Positions 43,070 to 51,829 of a stretch of 64,000 nt of DNA are shown in pieces. Positions within the stretch are counted from its first letter, which is position 1. The number at the start of each line of letters is the position of its first letter. Source of the DNA: Streptomyces sp. NBC_01016. GTDB lineage: Bacteria > Actinomycetota > Actinomycetes > Streptomycetales > Streptomycetaceae. Below the pieces are notes generated by a model, which was given only the letters and a program-made list of their open reading frames with translations, did no database searches and was not told where the DNA came from. The DNA is taken from positions 682,001 through 746,000 of the forward strand of contig NZ_JAPEOQ010000002.1 of NCBI RefSeq assembly GCF_026341035.1, written 5' to 3'. The position numbers and the translations under genes were made by a program.

Positions 43070-44941
43070 ATGAGCGAGGCGCCGCGCGACGCGGAGACCG
43101 ACGAGGAACTGGAGGAACTGCTCCGGTTCCTGCGGGACGCCCGCGGCTTCGACTTCACCGGATACAAGCGCACTTCCCTGGGGCGCCGCATCCGCAAGCG
43201 GATGAGCGACGTGGGCATCGACTCGTACGCCGACTACCGCGACCAGTTGGAGACGAACGCCGACGAGTTCAGCGCCCTCTTCAACACCATCCTGATCAAC
43301 GTCACGTCCATCTTCCGGGACGCGGACGCCTGGACGTATCTGCAGCACGAGGTGGTCCCCGAGCTCCTGGCCCAGCTCGGCCCGGAGGAGGAGATCCGGG
43401 TGTGGAGCGCGGGCTGCTCCAGCGGCGAGGAGGCGTACTCCCTCGCGATCATGTTCGCGGAGGCGCTCGGCCTTGAGGAGGCCCTCAACCGCGTCAAGAT
43501 CTACGGTACGGACGTCGACGACGAGGCGCTGCGCGACGCCCGCTCGGGCCTCTACCCGGCCAAGTCCCTGGAGTCGCTCAGCGCCGAACTGCGCGAGAGG
43601 TACTTCGAGCAGAACGGCTCGCAGTTCAGCTTCCGCTCCGATCTGCGCCGCCGTGTCATCTTCGGCCGCCACGACATCACCCGTGACGCCCCCATCTCCC
43701 GCCTCGACCTGCTGGTCTGCCGCAACGCCCTGATGTATTTCAACGTCGAGGCGCAGACGCAGATCGTCGACCGGTTCCACTTCGCGCTGCGCGAGGGCGG
43801 CTTCCTCTTCCTCGGCAAGGCCGAGATGCTGCTCAACGACGCGGACCGGTTCGACGTCATCAGCATGCGCCAGCGCATCTTCCGCCGCCGCCCGGGCGGA
43901 GCGACGACGACCTACCAGCCGGCCCCGGTGAAGCTGCGCGGCAGCCAGCCCGGGGAGACGCAGAGCCTGGCCCGCAACCGCCAGCTGCGCGACCTGGTCC
44001 TCGACGCCTCGCCCGGCGCCGCCCTCGCCGTGGACCCCGAGGGCATCGTCGTCCTCATCAACAACCACGCGCGCGTGCAGTTCGCCCTCACCACGAACGA
44101 CATCGGCCGCCCCTTCCGGGACCTCGAGATCTCCTACCGGCCCGTCGAGCTGCGTTCACTGATCGACCAGGCCACGCACGAGCGCCGCACGCTGCGGGTC
44201 AACGGGGCGCAGCGCCGGGTCGGCGAGGACGTCCAGTACTTCGACATCGTCGTCCAGCCGCTGATCGGCGTCGGGGGAGTACCGGCGGCCACCCACATCT
44301 CGTTCACCGACGTGACCGTGGCCACCCAGCTCAAGGCCGAGGTCAAGCGCGTACGTGAGGACCTGGAGACGGCCTACGAGGAACTCCAGTCCACGAACGA
44401 GGAGTTGGAGACGACCAACGAGGAGCTCCAGTCCTCCATCGAGGAGCTGGAGACGACCAACGAGGAACTCCAGTCCACGAACGAGGAGTTGGAGACCACC
44501 AACGAGGAACTCCAGTCCGGCAACGAGGAACTGGAGACGATGAACGAGGAAATGCGGATCCGCAGCGACGAGCTCGACGAGACCCGCGCCTTCCTGGAAG
44601 GGGTCCTCACCTCCATCGCGGCCGCCATCGTCGTCCTCGACAAGAGCCTCAGGGTCAAGAGCTGGAACCGGGGCGCGAGCGACCTGTGGGGGCTGCGCCA
44701 GGACGAGGCGGTGGAAGAGCCCTTCTTCGACCTCGACTTCGGGCTGCCCACCCGGCCGCTGCGGGAGGCCGTGGAGGAGTGCATCAGGACCAGCAGCCGC
44801 GGCGAGCCGGTGATGATCGCCGCCGTGAACCGCCTCGGCCGCAGCATCAACTGCACCGTGAACTGCAGCCCGTTCGGCGGGCACCACGGCGGCGTCGTGC
44901 TGCTGATGGAGGAGGACGGCCGGAGCAACGGAGCCTCCTGA
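43070..44941 (+). CDS. CheR-type methyltransferase fused to coiled coil and PAS
   Basis: 623 residues. Residues about 10-60 are a CheR_N helical domain, 70-275 the SAM-dependent methyltransferase (VWSAGCSSGEEAYSLAI near 106, CRNALMYFN near 218). A PAS-like region spans about 300-420. A striking coiled coil at 432-505 repeats E-L-Q-S-T-N-E-E and E-L-E-T-T-N-E-E blocks. A second PAS domain (about 510-620) follows. The architecture matches CheR-PAS proteins of chemosensory-like systems that lack flagella. Target protein unknown. Probably co-transcribed with the CheB-like and downstream GAF-ANTAR genes. Confidence 0.92.
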   Translation: MSEAPRDAETDEELEELLRFLRDARGFDFTGYKRTSLGRRIRKRMSDVGIDSYADYRDQLETNADEFSALFNTILINVTSIFRDADAWTYLQHEVVPELLAQLGPEEEIRVWSAGCSSGEEAYSLAIMFAEALGLEEALNRVKIYGTDVDDEALRDARSGLYPAKSLESLSAELRERYFEQNGSQFSFRSDLRRRVIFGRHDITRDAPISRLDLLVCRNALMYFNVEAQTQIVDRFHFALREGGFLFLGKAEMLLNDADRFDVISMRQRIFRRRPGGATTTYQPAPVKLRGSQPGETQSLARNRQLRDLVLDASPGAALAVDPEGIVVLINNHARVQFALTTNDIGRPFRDLEISYRPVELRSLIDQATHERRTLRVNGAQRRVGEDVQYFDIVVQPLIGVGGVPAATHISFTDVTVATQLKAEVKRVREDLETAYEELQSTNEELETTNEELQSSIEELETTNEELQSTNEELETTNEELQSGNEELETMNEEMRIRSDELDETRAFLEGVLTSIAAAIVVLDKSLRVKSWNRGASDLWGLRQDEAVEEPFFDLDFGLPTRPLREAVEECIRTSSRGEPVMIAAVNRLGRSINCTVNCSPFGGHHGGVVLLMEEDGRSNGAS

Positions 44942-44968
44942 TCCGTTCCCTGGGCGTACGCTGAGGGC

Positions 44969-45817
44969 ATGACCCTCGGGGGGAGCTCGGCGGAACAGGC
45001 GGCAGCCGTTTGGCAGCGAGCGGCCCGCGCTTGTGAACGCGCCGACCGCGAGCTGAGCCTTGCCCGCAGGTATGCGAACTTGGCCGAGGAGAGCGGCGGC
45101 GACCTCCATGCCCGCCTGGCGCACATCCACCGGACGAGCGCGAGGCGGCACGAGGTGGCCGCGGAGCTCCTGGAATCCCATGCCCGACGTGCCGCCAGCT
45201 GGGCGGCCACGGGAGGGCGGCCCCCGCTGTTCATGACGGGGGTCGCGGAGGCCTGCGGGACCGAGAGTGCCGCGATCACCCTCGTCGACCTCGAGCGGAA
45301 CCAGATCGCGACCGCCTCGTCGGACGGCCCCTCGCGCGCCGCGCAGGACCTGGAGTACATCCTCGGCGAGGGGCCGGCGCGTGATGCGGTGCAAGGCCGC
45401 TGCGCGGTCGTCGCCTCGGGGGACGTGCTGACGGACCGCTGGCCAGGGTACGGTCCCGCGGCCGAGGGGCTCGGAATCGGCCATGTCCTCGCCGTTCCCC
45501 TGCGGTCCGCCGACAGCTGCATCGGCGCTCTGGCCGCCTTCGGTGTGCGCGCGGACGCCACGTCCACCGCGACCATCACACAGGTCGCAGATTCTCTGAC
45601 CCGCAACGTTTTCCTGGGCGCGGATGCGGTACCCGGCCTGTTCGGAGGAATCGACTACCGCGCCGAGGTCCACCAGGCCGCGGGCATGGTGGCCGTCCAG
45701 CTCGGCTGTCGCATACCGGACGCGCTGGAACTGGTCAAAGCACGCGCCTTCGGGGACAGTCGTCCCATCGGCGACGTCGCTCAGGATATCGTCCAGGGAC
45801 GACTCCAACTCGGCTGA
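44969..45817 (+). CDS. GAF-ANTAR signalling protein
   Basis: 282 residues. An N-terminal helical part (about 1-80, with HIHRTSARRHEVAAELLE) precedes a GAF domain (LVDLERNQIATASSDGPS; LEYILGEGPARDAV; VLAVPLRSADSCIGALAAFG). The last 60 residues are an ANTAR domain (VHQAAGMVAVQLGCRIPDALELVKARAF), which binds two-hexaloop RNA to relieve termination. The GAF sensor presumably gates RNA binding. It lies 27 bp after the CheR-PAS gene. Confidence 0.9.
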   Translation: MTLGGSSAEQAAAVWQRAARACERADRELSLARRYANLAEESGGDLHARLAHIHRTSARRHEVAAELLESHARRAASWAATGGRPPLFMTGVAEACGTESAAITLVDLERNQIATASSDGPSRAAQDLEYILGEGPARDAVQGRCAVVASGDVLTDRWPGYGPAAEGLGIGHVLAVPLRSADSCIGALAAFGVRADATSTATITQVADSLTRNVFLGADAVPGLFGGIDYRAEVHQAAGMVAVQLGCRIPDALELVKARAFGDSRPIGDVAQDIVQGRLQLG

Positions 45818-45829
45818 GAGGTCTCCACC

Positions 45830-46558
45830 GTGACACTGCGAGAGCAGGAAGTCGCCGCGGTATTTGCCGAGTTGACGGGCGGAGCTGCTCGCGACCCCCT
45901 TGACACACAGACCCTGCTGGCCACCCTCGCCGAAGGGGGCAGGCGACTGTTCCATGCGCGCGGGGCTCTGGTGGCGTACGTGCCCGGCGGCCGCACGCCC
46001 CTCCTCACCGACGGCACGGATCCCTCGCTCGGCGCCCTCGCGGCCGATGCCGCCCGCTGGGGGGAGGGCGCGGGCTACGACGCCCGTACGACGGGCTGTG
46101 CCCTCGTGGACGTCGATGTGACCACGCACTCCGCGCAGCTGCGCTGGCCGCGCTGGTCCGTCCGGGCCCAGGCTCTCGGCTTCGGCCGGGCGACCGCGCT
46201 TCCGCTGCACGGCAGGGACGAGGAGATCGGCGCACTGGTGCTGTTCACCGCGGCGGACAAGCCGCTGGACGAGGAGGCCCTCGCTCTGGTCCGGCTCTTC
46301 GCCGAGGTCGCGGGGCACACCCTCACGCTGCAGCGCGAACTGAACGAAACCCAGGTCCTCGCGGGCCAGTTGGAGCACGCGCTGTCCAGCCGGGTCGTCG
46401 TGGAGCAGGCCAAGGGCATCCTGGCCGCCCGGCACGGACTGTCACTGGACGAGGCGTTCTCCGGCCTGCGGGGCTACGCGCGCTCCCACCGGCGCAAGCT
46501 GGCCGACGTGGCCCGCGAGGTCACCGAGGGCCGACTGCCCGAACTCCTCGCCCAGTGA
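45830..46558 (+). CDS. GAF-ANTAR signalling protein, second copy
   Basis: 242 residues. GAF domain from about 15-165 (ATALPLHGRDEEIGALVLFT) and ANTAR near 185-242 (ALSSRVVVEQAKGILAARHG; EVTEGRLPELLAQ), which keeps the canonical V-E-Q-A-K-G-I-L start better than its neighbour. It begins 12 bp after the first GAF-ANTAR gene; the two differ in sequence and in the N-terminal helical part. Two adjacent copies suggest heterodimers or divided targets (inference). Confidence 0.9.
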   Translation: MTLREQEVAAVFAELTGGAARDPLDTQTLLATLAEGGRRLFHARGALVAYVPGGRTPLLTDGTDPSLGALAADAARWGEGAGYDARTTGCALVDVDVTTHSAQLRWPRWSVRAQALGFGRATALPLHGRDEEIGALVLFTAADKPLDEEALALVRLFAEVAGHTLTLQRELNETQVLAGQLEHALSSRVVVEQAKGILAARHGLSLDEAFSGLRGYARSHRRKLADVAREVTEGRLPELLAQ

Positions 46559-46565
46559 CCGACGC

Positions 46566-47084
46566 CTAAGCCGACGCCGGCGCCTCTGCCTTCGACTGGC
46601 TCTTCTGCAGCATCTCGCGCAGCGCCTCCTCGTCGTCGTTGCTCAGCGAGGTCTGCACCAGCTGACCGCCGTACGTGGCGATCTCGGGCACGACCTTGTC
46701 CTTGGCGGCCTGCTTGACGAGGACGAACAGCGCGGCGGCGCCGGGCTTCAGGTTCTGGCTGAGTTCCTTCATGAAGTTGTCGTTGATCCCGGTGTCCGTG
46801 ACGGCCCCGCCGGCGGCTCCTGCCGCGGCGCCCACGGCGGCCCCCAGGAACGGCACGAGGAAGAGCATGCCGATGACGCTCCCCCACAGCGCGCCGCCCG
46901 TGGCGCCCATCGTGGTGTGGTTCACGGCCTGGTGCAGCTTGATCTTCCCGTCGGACTCCCGACGCTCGACGACGACGATGTCCTCGAGTTCGACGAGGTG
47001 CTCCTTGGACATCTCCAGAAGCCGGTTGCGGACCTGGTCGGCGGTGGCGAGGTCGTTATAGGCGACGACGAACAGATTGCTCAT
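46566..47084 (-). CDS. DUF1269 membrane protein
   Basis: 172 residues from the ATG at 47084 with GGAGGAG upstream. N-terminal MSNLFVVAYNDLATADQVR, then a hydrophobic Gly/Ala-rich pair of segments (about 65-100, VIGMLFLVPFLGAAVGAAAGAAGG) and a cytoplasmic tail LKPGAAALFVLVKQA. This is the DUF1269 pattern, linked by others to stress and general metabolism but without defined activity. It is convergent with the GAF-ANTAR genes. Confidence 0.85.
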   Translation of the reverse strand: MSNLFVVAYNDLATADQVRNRLLEMSKEHLVELEDIVVVERRESDGKIKLHQAVNHTTMGATGGALWGSVIGMLFLVPFLGAAVGAAAGAAGGAVTDTGINDNFMKELSQNLKPGAAALFVLVKQAAKDKVVPEIATYGGQLVQTSLSNDDEEALREMLQKSQSKAEAPASA

Positions 47085-47203
47085 GACGGCACTCCTCCGA
47101 GGCTTGTCAGCGTGTGCGACTTGCCCGAGTTTAAGGCGTTTACCCGTTTCCCGCCCGGCGAGCTTCCCCCCACCCCCGACATGACCCACCCCCCCGAAAC
47201 GCC

Positions 47204-47243
47204 CGAGGGCCCGGCCTCCCTGATGGGGAAGACCGGGCCCTCG
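47204..47243. terminator. Terminator downstream of glnA
   Basis: 11-bp perfect stem CGAGGGCCCGG / CCGGGCCCTCG around an 18-nt loop, about 32 bp after the glnA stop on the minus strand. Confidence 0.75.
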
Positions 47244-47274
47244 ACGACGAGCGCGTCCGGGGTTACGGGACGGC

Positions 47275-48684
47275 TTAGATGTCGAAGTACAGCTCGAACT
47301 CGTGCGGGTGCGGGCGCAGCTGGATCGGGGCGATCTCGTTCGTGCGCTTGTAGTCGATCCACGTCTCGATCAGGTCGGACGTGAAGACGCCGCCGGCCTG
47401 CAGGTACTCGTTGTCCGCCTCCAGGGCGTCGAGGACCGCGGGGAGCGAGGTCGGGACCTGCTGGACGTTGGCGTGCTCCTCGGGAGCCAGCTCGTACAGG
47501 TCCTTGTCGATCGGCTCGGCCGGCTCGATCTTGTTCTTGACGCCGTCGAGGCCGGCCATCAGGAGCGCCGAGAAGGCGAGGTACGGGTTCGAGGACGGGT
47601 CCGGCGCGCGGAACTCGACGCGCTTGGCCTTCGGGTTCGAGCCCGTGATCGGGATACGCATGGCCGCGGAGCGGTTGCGCTGCGAGTAGACCATGTTGAC
47701 CGGCGCCTCGAAGCCCGGGACCAGGCGGTGGTACGAGTTCACCGTCGGGTTCGTGAAGGCGAGGAGGGACGGGGCGTGCTTGAGGATGCCGCCGATGTAG
47801 TAGCGCGCCATGTCCGAGAGGCCCGCGTAGCCCTGCTCGTCGTAGAAGAGCGGGGAACCGCCCTGCCACAGCGACTGGTGGACGTGCATGCCCGAGCCGT
47901 TGTCACCGAAGATCGGCTTCGGCATGAAGGTCGCGGTCTTGTTGTTGCGCCACGCGACGTTCTTCACGATGTACTTGAAGAGCATCAGGTCGTCGGCCGC
48001 GGCGAGCAGCGTGTTGAACTTGTAGTTGATCTCGGCCTGGCCGGCGGTGCCGACCTCGTGGTGCTGGCGCTCGACCTGCAGGCCGTTCTTGTCCAGCTCC
48101 AGGGAGATCTCGGCGCGCAGGTCGGCGAAGTGGTCGACCGGCGGGGCCGGGAAGTAACCGCCCTTGTAACGGACCTTGTAGCCGCGGTTGTTCTCGACGG
48201 CGCCGGTGTTCCAGGCGCCCGCCTCGGAGTCGATCTCGTAGAGCGAGCGGTTCGCGGAGGTCTCGAAGCGGACCGAGTCGAAGACGTAGAACTCGGCCTC
48301 GGGGCCGAAGTACGCCGTGTCGGCGATGCCGGTGGAGGCGAGGTACGCCTCGGCCTTCTTCGCCACGTTGCGCGGGTCACGGGAGTACTGCTCGCCCGTG
48401 ATCGGGTCGTGGATGAAGAAGTTGACGTTCAGCGTCTTGTCGCGGCGGAAGGGGTCCACGCGGGCGGTGGAGAGGTCCGCGCGCAGCGCCATGTCGGACT
48501 CGTGGATGGCCTGGAAGCCGCGGATGGAGGAGCCGTCGAAGGCGAGCTCCTCGTCCGGGTCGAACGCCGCAGCCGGCACCGTGAAGTGCTGCATCACACC
48601 CGGCAGGTCGCAGAAGCGGACGTCGACGAACTTGACGTCCTCGTCCGCGAGGAACTTCTTGGCGTCATCGGCGTTCTGGAACAT
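47275..48684 (-). CDS. glnA: Glutamine synthetase type I
   Basis: 469 residues, the standard length for GSI-beta. ATG at 48684 with AGGAGG 6 bases before. Signatures: AFDGSSIRGFQ near 52, the ATP-binding KPIFGDNGSGMHVHQS near 263, and the adenylylation site KDLYELAPEE with Tyr at residue 397 exactly, the target of GlnE (also present in the window). Forms a dodecamer that makes glutamine from glutamate and ammonia. A four-part GlnR box lies 110 bp upstream and a terminator follows, so it is probably a single-gene unit. Confidence 0.98.
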   Translation of the reverse strand: MFQNADDAKKFLADEDVKFVDVRFCDLPGVMQHFTVPAAAFDPDEELAFDGSSIRGFQAIHESDMALRADLSTARVDPFRRDKTLNVNFFIHDPITGEQYSRDPRNVAKKAEAYLASTGIADTAYFGPEAEFYVFDSVRFETSANRSLYEIDSEAGAWNTGAVENNRGYKVRYKGGYFPAPPVDHFADLRAEISLELDKNGLQVERQHHEVGTAGQAEINYKFNTLLAAADDLMLFKYIVKNVAWRNNKTATFMPKPIFGDNGSGMHVHQSLWQGGSPLFYDEQGYAGLSDMARYYIGGILKHAPSLLAFTNPTVNSYHRLVPGFEAPVNMVYSQRNRSAAMRIPITGSNPKAKRVEFRAPDPSSNPYLAFSALLMAGLDGVKNKIEPAEPIDKDLYELAPEEHANVQQVPTSLPAVLDALEADNEYLQAGGVFTSDLIETWIDYKRTNEIAPIQLRPHPHEFELYFDI

Positions 48685-48793
48685 CCAACTCCTCCTACTC
48701 CCACCCGGGGAGGGGCGGGGTTGCAGCTCTTGGCAGCTCGATCGCGCGACCAGTGCGGTGGCACACGCTGGGACCCGACCATAGGCAGACGTG

Positions 48794-48831
48794 ATTTCTC
48801 AAGCATGACCCATTTGTTTCGCCCAAGTTAA
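48794..48831 (-). promoter_or_regulatory. GlnR box upstream of glnA
   Basis: On the minus strand: TTAAC-n6-GAAAC-n6-GTCAT-n6-GAAAT. Two half-site pairs with the exact 6-bp spacing of GlnR boxes, and one perfect GAAAC. It lies 110 bp before the glnA start. Confidence 0.78.
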
Positions 48832-48883
48832 CCGGAGCAGGGGTCGGGACCGCATCAGGAGAGCGGCGCAGTACCGTTGACGC

Positions 48884-49351
48884 GTGGACAACAGGGAAGC
48901 AATGGGATCGTGGCTGTCCGGGCCTCGTGAGGCCATGGAACAGGCGGGTGCCGACTTCGGCTACCGCGGTGAACAGCTCGGCCTGCCCGAGCACGGACCC
49001 GGCTCCATCGCGCGCCCCGGCCGCCGCATCGGAGCCCTCGTCGTCGACTGGGCGCTGTGCATGCTGATCGCATACGGCCTGGTCACGCACGGCTACAACC
49101 AGGCGACGGGGAACTGGGCGCTGCTCATCTTCTTCGCACTCAGCGTGCTCACGGTCGGCACCATCGGCTGCACGCCCGGGAAGCGCCTCTTCGGTCTGCG
49201 GGTCGTCTCGGAGGCCGGCGGGCGCATCGGAATCGGCCGGGTGCTGGCCCGCTCGGTGCTGCTGTGCGTCGCCATCCCGGCGCTGATCTGGGACCGCGAC
49301 GGCCGCGGCCTGCACGACCGCGTCGCGAAGGCGGTGCAGGTCCGCAGTTAG
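48884..49351 (+). CDS. RDD-family membrane protein
   Basis: 155 residues, GTG start (MDNREAMGSW). Three hydrophobic segments, with the RDD motif in GRRIGALVVDWALCML and TIGCTPGKRLFGLRVVS, plus final ARSVLLCVAIPALIWDRDGRGLHDRVAK. RDD proteins are small integral membrane proteins of unclear role, some Na+/H+ related. It is divergent from glnA. A GGGGCGCGGGGAACTGCGCG element follows the stop. Confidence 0.85.
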   Translation: MDNREAMGSWLSGPREAMEQAGADFGYRGEQLGLPEHGPGSIARPGRRIGALVVDWALCMLIAYGLVTHGYNQATGNWALLIFFALSVLTVGTIGCTPGKRLFGLRVVSEAGGRIGIGRVLARSVLLCVAIPALIWDRDGRGLHDRVAKAVQVRS

Positions 49352-49440
49352 GGGCGCGGGGAACTGCGCGAACGGGGCCACAGCGACACGCGAGCCGCAC
49401 CGCGATCGGCACAGGCACCAGCCCACGCGGAAACGTAGGA
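49352..49440. repeat. Post-stop interspersed element after RDD gene
   Basis: Starts GGGGCGCGGGGAACTGCGCG immediately after the stop, as does a variant at 17929; a widespread Streptomyces element by recollection. Confidence 0.55.
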
Positions 49441-49476
49441 GAGGCGGGCCGGAACCATCAGGTTCCGGCCCGCCTC
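49441..49476. terminator. Bidirectional terminator between RDD and DUF4191 genes
   Basis: Perfect 16-bp stem GAGGCGGGCCGGAACC with its complement and a 4-nt loop ATCA, between convergent genes. Confidence 0.9.
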
Positions 49477-49501
49477 GTTCGCGTAGAAGCAGCGGAGCGT
49501 G

Positions 49502-50215
49502 TCAGCGGGCCCGGCCGCCGCCGCCCTTGGGCATCTTCATCCCCTTGGGCATCGGACCCTTCGGCAGCGGCATGTTCGACATGAGGTCGCCCATCGCCTT
49601 CAGCCGGTCGTTGGTCGCGGTCACCTGGGGGCCTGTCAGTACGCGCGGCAGCTTGAGCATCGTCGTACGGAGCTTCTTCAGCGGAACCGTTCCCTCGGGT
49701 CCCTGGCTCGTGCCCACCACGAAGTCGTGGACCGGGACGTCGGAGACGATGCGGGCCATCTTCTTCTTCTCGGCCGCGAGGAGCGACTTCACCCGGTTCG
49801 GGTTGCCCTCCGCGACGAGCACGATGCCGGCCTTGCCGACCGCGCGGTGCACCACGTCCTGGCTGCGGTTCATGGCGACCGCGGGGGTCGTCGTCCAACC
49901 ACGTCCGATGTTGTCGAGCACGGCCGCGGCCGCGCCGGGCTGTCCCTCCATCTGCCCGAAGGCGGCCTTCTCGGCTCGGCGCCCGAAGATGATCGCCATC
50001 GCGAGGAAAGCGAGCAGGAGGCCGAGAATTCCGAGGTAGATGGGGTGACCGATCAAGAAGCCGATCGCGAGGAGGACACCGAAGGTGACGATTCCCACAC
50101 CCGCGAGAACGAGACCGATCTTGGTGTCGACCCTGCGGGTCATCTTGTAGGTCTGAGCGATCTGCTTGAGCCGCCCGGTGTTAGCAGCGTCCGCTGCAGT
50201 TTCCTTCCTCGCCAT
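49502..50215 (-). CDS. DUF4191 membrane protein
   Basis: 237 residues. Two adjacent membrane segments at about 34-53 and 57-77 (IGLVLAGVGIVTFGVLLAIGFLIG region) followed by AEKAAFGQMEGQPGAAAAVL and a cytoplasmic domain, ending in a Pro/Gly/Lys/Met-rich tail (PLPKGPMPKGMKMPKGG). This is the DUF4191 pattern, actinobacterial and often next to lipA, as here. Function unknown. Confidence 0.88.
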   Translation of the reverse strand: MARKETAADAANTGRLKQIAQTYKMTRRVDTKIGLVLAGVGIVTFGVLLAIGFLIGHPIYLGILGLLLAFLAMAIIFGRRAEKAAFGQMEGQPGAAAAVLDNIGRGWTTTPAVAMNRSQDVVHRAVGKAGIVLVAEGNPNRVKSLLAAEKKKMARIVSDVPVHDFVVGTSQGPEGTVPLKKLRTTMLKLPRVLTGPQVTATNDRLKAMGDLMSNMPLPKGPMPKGMKMPKGGGGRAR

Positions 50216-50274
50216 GTCTTGAAGTCTACGTGGCCGGTGAAGCGGGTAGAACCCGCGTCGGCCCCCGAGATCTC

Positions 50275-50472
50275 TCAGCCCCGGGCCGCGACGGCCTCCA
50301 GGACGCGCTGCGCCTCGACACGGTCCTTGGCGCGGCGGCGGTCCTCCAGGACCGAGGTCCAGGCATTGCGGCGAGCGGTGCGCTGGCCGCTGCTCATGAG
50401 CAGCGACTCGACGGCGCGCAGTGCGTCGGTGACGGTCGGGATGGCGGTGGCGCGGACGGGCGCGGCCTGCAT
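50275..50472 (-). CDS. Small protein, function unknown
   Basis: 65 residues from the ATG at 50472 (MQAAPVRATAIPTVTDALRAVESLL), with GGGGGGA upstream. Ends RRNAWTSVLEDRRRAKDRVEAQRVLEAVAARG. Helical, basic, soluble. It lies between DUF4191 and lipA on the same strand; I recall a similar small gene there in other Streptomyces but no function. Confidence 0.7.
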   Translation of the reverse strand: MQAAPVRATAIPTVTDALRAVESLLMSSGQRTARRNAWTSVLEDRRRAKDRVEAQRVLEAVAARG

Positions 50473-50615
50473 GGTTGAGGTCCCCCCTCGAAGGGTGATC
50501 ACGGCTGTGGCACGGGATGTACGGGGCGTGATTCCAGAGTCACTGATTGGTGTTACCAGGGCGTGACCGGACGGTCAAACACCAATGAAGCCTTGACGCT
50601 CGCGCCGCAAACGCA

Positions 50616-50665
50616 GACGCGGCCCTGACGGTGCCCCCAGCTGCGGGGATCGTCAGGACCGCGTC
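50616..50665. terminator. Terminator downstream of lipA
   Basis: Nested stems GACGCGG/CCGCGTC (50616-50622, 50659-50665) and CCTGACG/CGTCAGG inside, 40 bp after the lipA stop. Confidence 0.75.
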
Positions 50666-50705
50666 ATACCGGCCACTACCGATCAGTAGCCTCTTGTGCC
50701 TGAAT

Positions 50706-51695
50706 TCACACGGCTTGCGAGGCCGTGTACGAGCCTCCCCGCTGCGGAGCAGCTGATTGACGCTGCTCCTTGGCCATCTGGAACAGCCGGCCCGCGCGGT
50801 ACGAGGAACGGACCAGCGGGCCCGACATGACGCCGGAGAAACCGATCTGCTCGGCCTCGTCCTTCAGCTCCACGAACTCCTGCGGCTTGACCCAGCGCTC
50901 CACGGGGTGGTGCCGCACGGAGGGGCGCAGGTACTGCGTGATGGTGACCAGCTCGCAGCCGGCGTCGTGCAGCTGGCGCAGCGCCTCGCTGATCTCCTCG
51001 CGGGTCTCGCCCATGCCGAGGATCAGGTTCGACTTGGTGACCAGGCCGAAGTCGCGGGCCTCGGTGATGACCTTCAGCGAACGGTCGTAGCGGAAGCCCG
51101 GACGGATCCGCTTGAAGATCCGCGGGACCGTCTCGACGTTGTGCGCGAAGACCTCGGGGCGGGAGGAGAAGACCTCGGCCAGCTGCTCCGGGTTCGCGTT
51201 GAAGTCGGGGGCGAGGAGCTCGACCTTGGTGCGGCCGTCGGCGCGGTTGGTGGTCTGGCGGTGGATCTGCCGGACCGTTTCCGCGTACAGCCAGGCGCCG
51301 CCGTCCTCCAGGTCGTCGCGGGCGACGCCGGTGATCGTGGCGTAGTTCAGGTCCATCGTGACGACGGACTCGCCGACGCGGCGCGGCTCGTCACGGTCGA
51401 GCGGCTCGGGCTTGCCGGTGTCGATCTGACAGAAGTCGCAGCGCCGGGTGCACTGGTCACCGCCGATGAGGAAGGTGGCCTCGCGGTCCTCCCAGCACTC
51501 GTAGATGTTGGGGCAGCCCGCCTCCTGGCAGACCGTGTGCAGGCCCTCGGACTTCACGAGGTTCTGCATCTTCGTGTATTCGGGACCCATTTTCGCCCGG
51601 GTCTTGATCCACTCGGGCTTGCGCTCGATGGGGGTCTGAGCGTTACGGACCTCCAGGCGCAGCATCTTGCGTCCGTCGGGTGCGACTGCGGACAC
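50706..51695 (-). CDS. lipA: Lipoyl synthase
   Basis: 329 residues, GTG start with GGGAG upstream. Radical-SAM enzyme: the cluster motif CTRRCDFC (C-x3-C-x2-C) near 83, the auxiliary-cluster Cys set in CQEAGCPNIYEC near 56-67, and the final RSSYRAG motif with the auxiliary-cluster serine near 300. It inserts two sulphurs into octanoyl groups on lipoyl domains. The lipB gene precedes it by 134 bp, giving the usual lipB-lipA order. Confidence 0.97.
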   Translation of the reverse strand: MSAVAPDGRKMLRLEVRNAQTPIERKPEWIKTRAKMGPEYTKMQNLVKSEGLHTVCQEAGCPNIYECWEDREATFLIGGDQCTRRCDFCQIDTGKPEPLDRDEPRRVGESVVTMDLNYATITGVARDDLEDGGAWLYAETVRQIHRQTTNRADGRTKVELLAPDFNANPEQLAEVFSSRPEVFAHNVETVPRIFKRIRPGFRYDRSLKVITEARDFGLVTKSNLILGMGETREEISEALRQLHDAGCELVTITQYLRPSVRHHPVERWVKPQEFVELKDEAEQIGFSGVMSGPLVRSSYRAGRLFQMAKEQRQSAAPQRGGSYTASQAV

Positions 51696-51829
51696 GACCG
51701 GCTCCCTAAAGCTTTGATTCCTCGGCGTACATCAGGGTACGCCCGTGATGTTCATGGCCCTTACGGGTGGCCAACCGGCGGCCTGCGGGGTGCATTCCCC
51801 GTATGGACCAGACCGAGGCCTTGTGCGGG

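Noticed and set aside
44156..46435. Minus-strand 759-codon frame through the CheR-PAS and GAF-ANTAR genes
   Set aside because: Shadow of GC-rich coding sequence; its repeated segments simply mirror the coiled-coil repeat. No start signal.
47302..48831. Plus-strand 509-codon frame opposite glnA
   Set aside because: Complete glnA with all signatures lies on the other strand.
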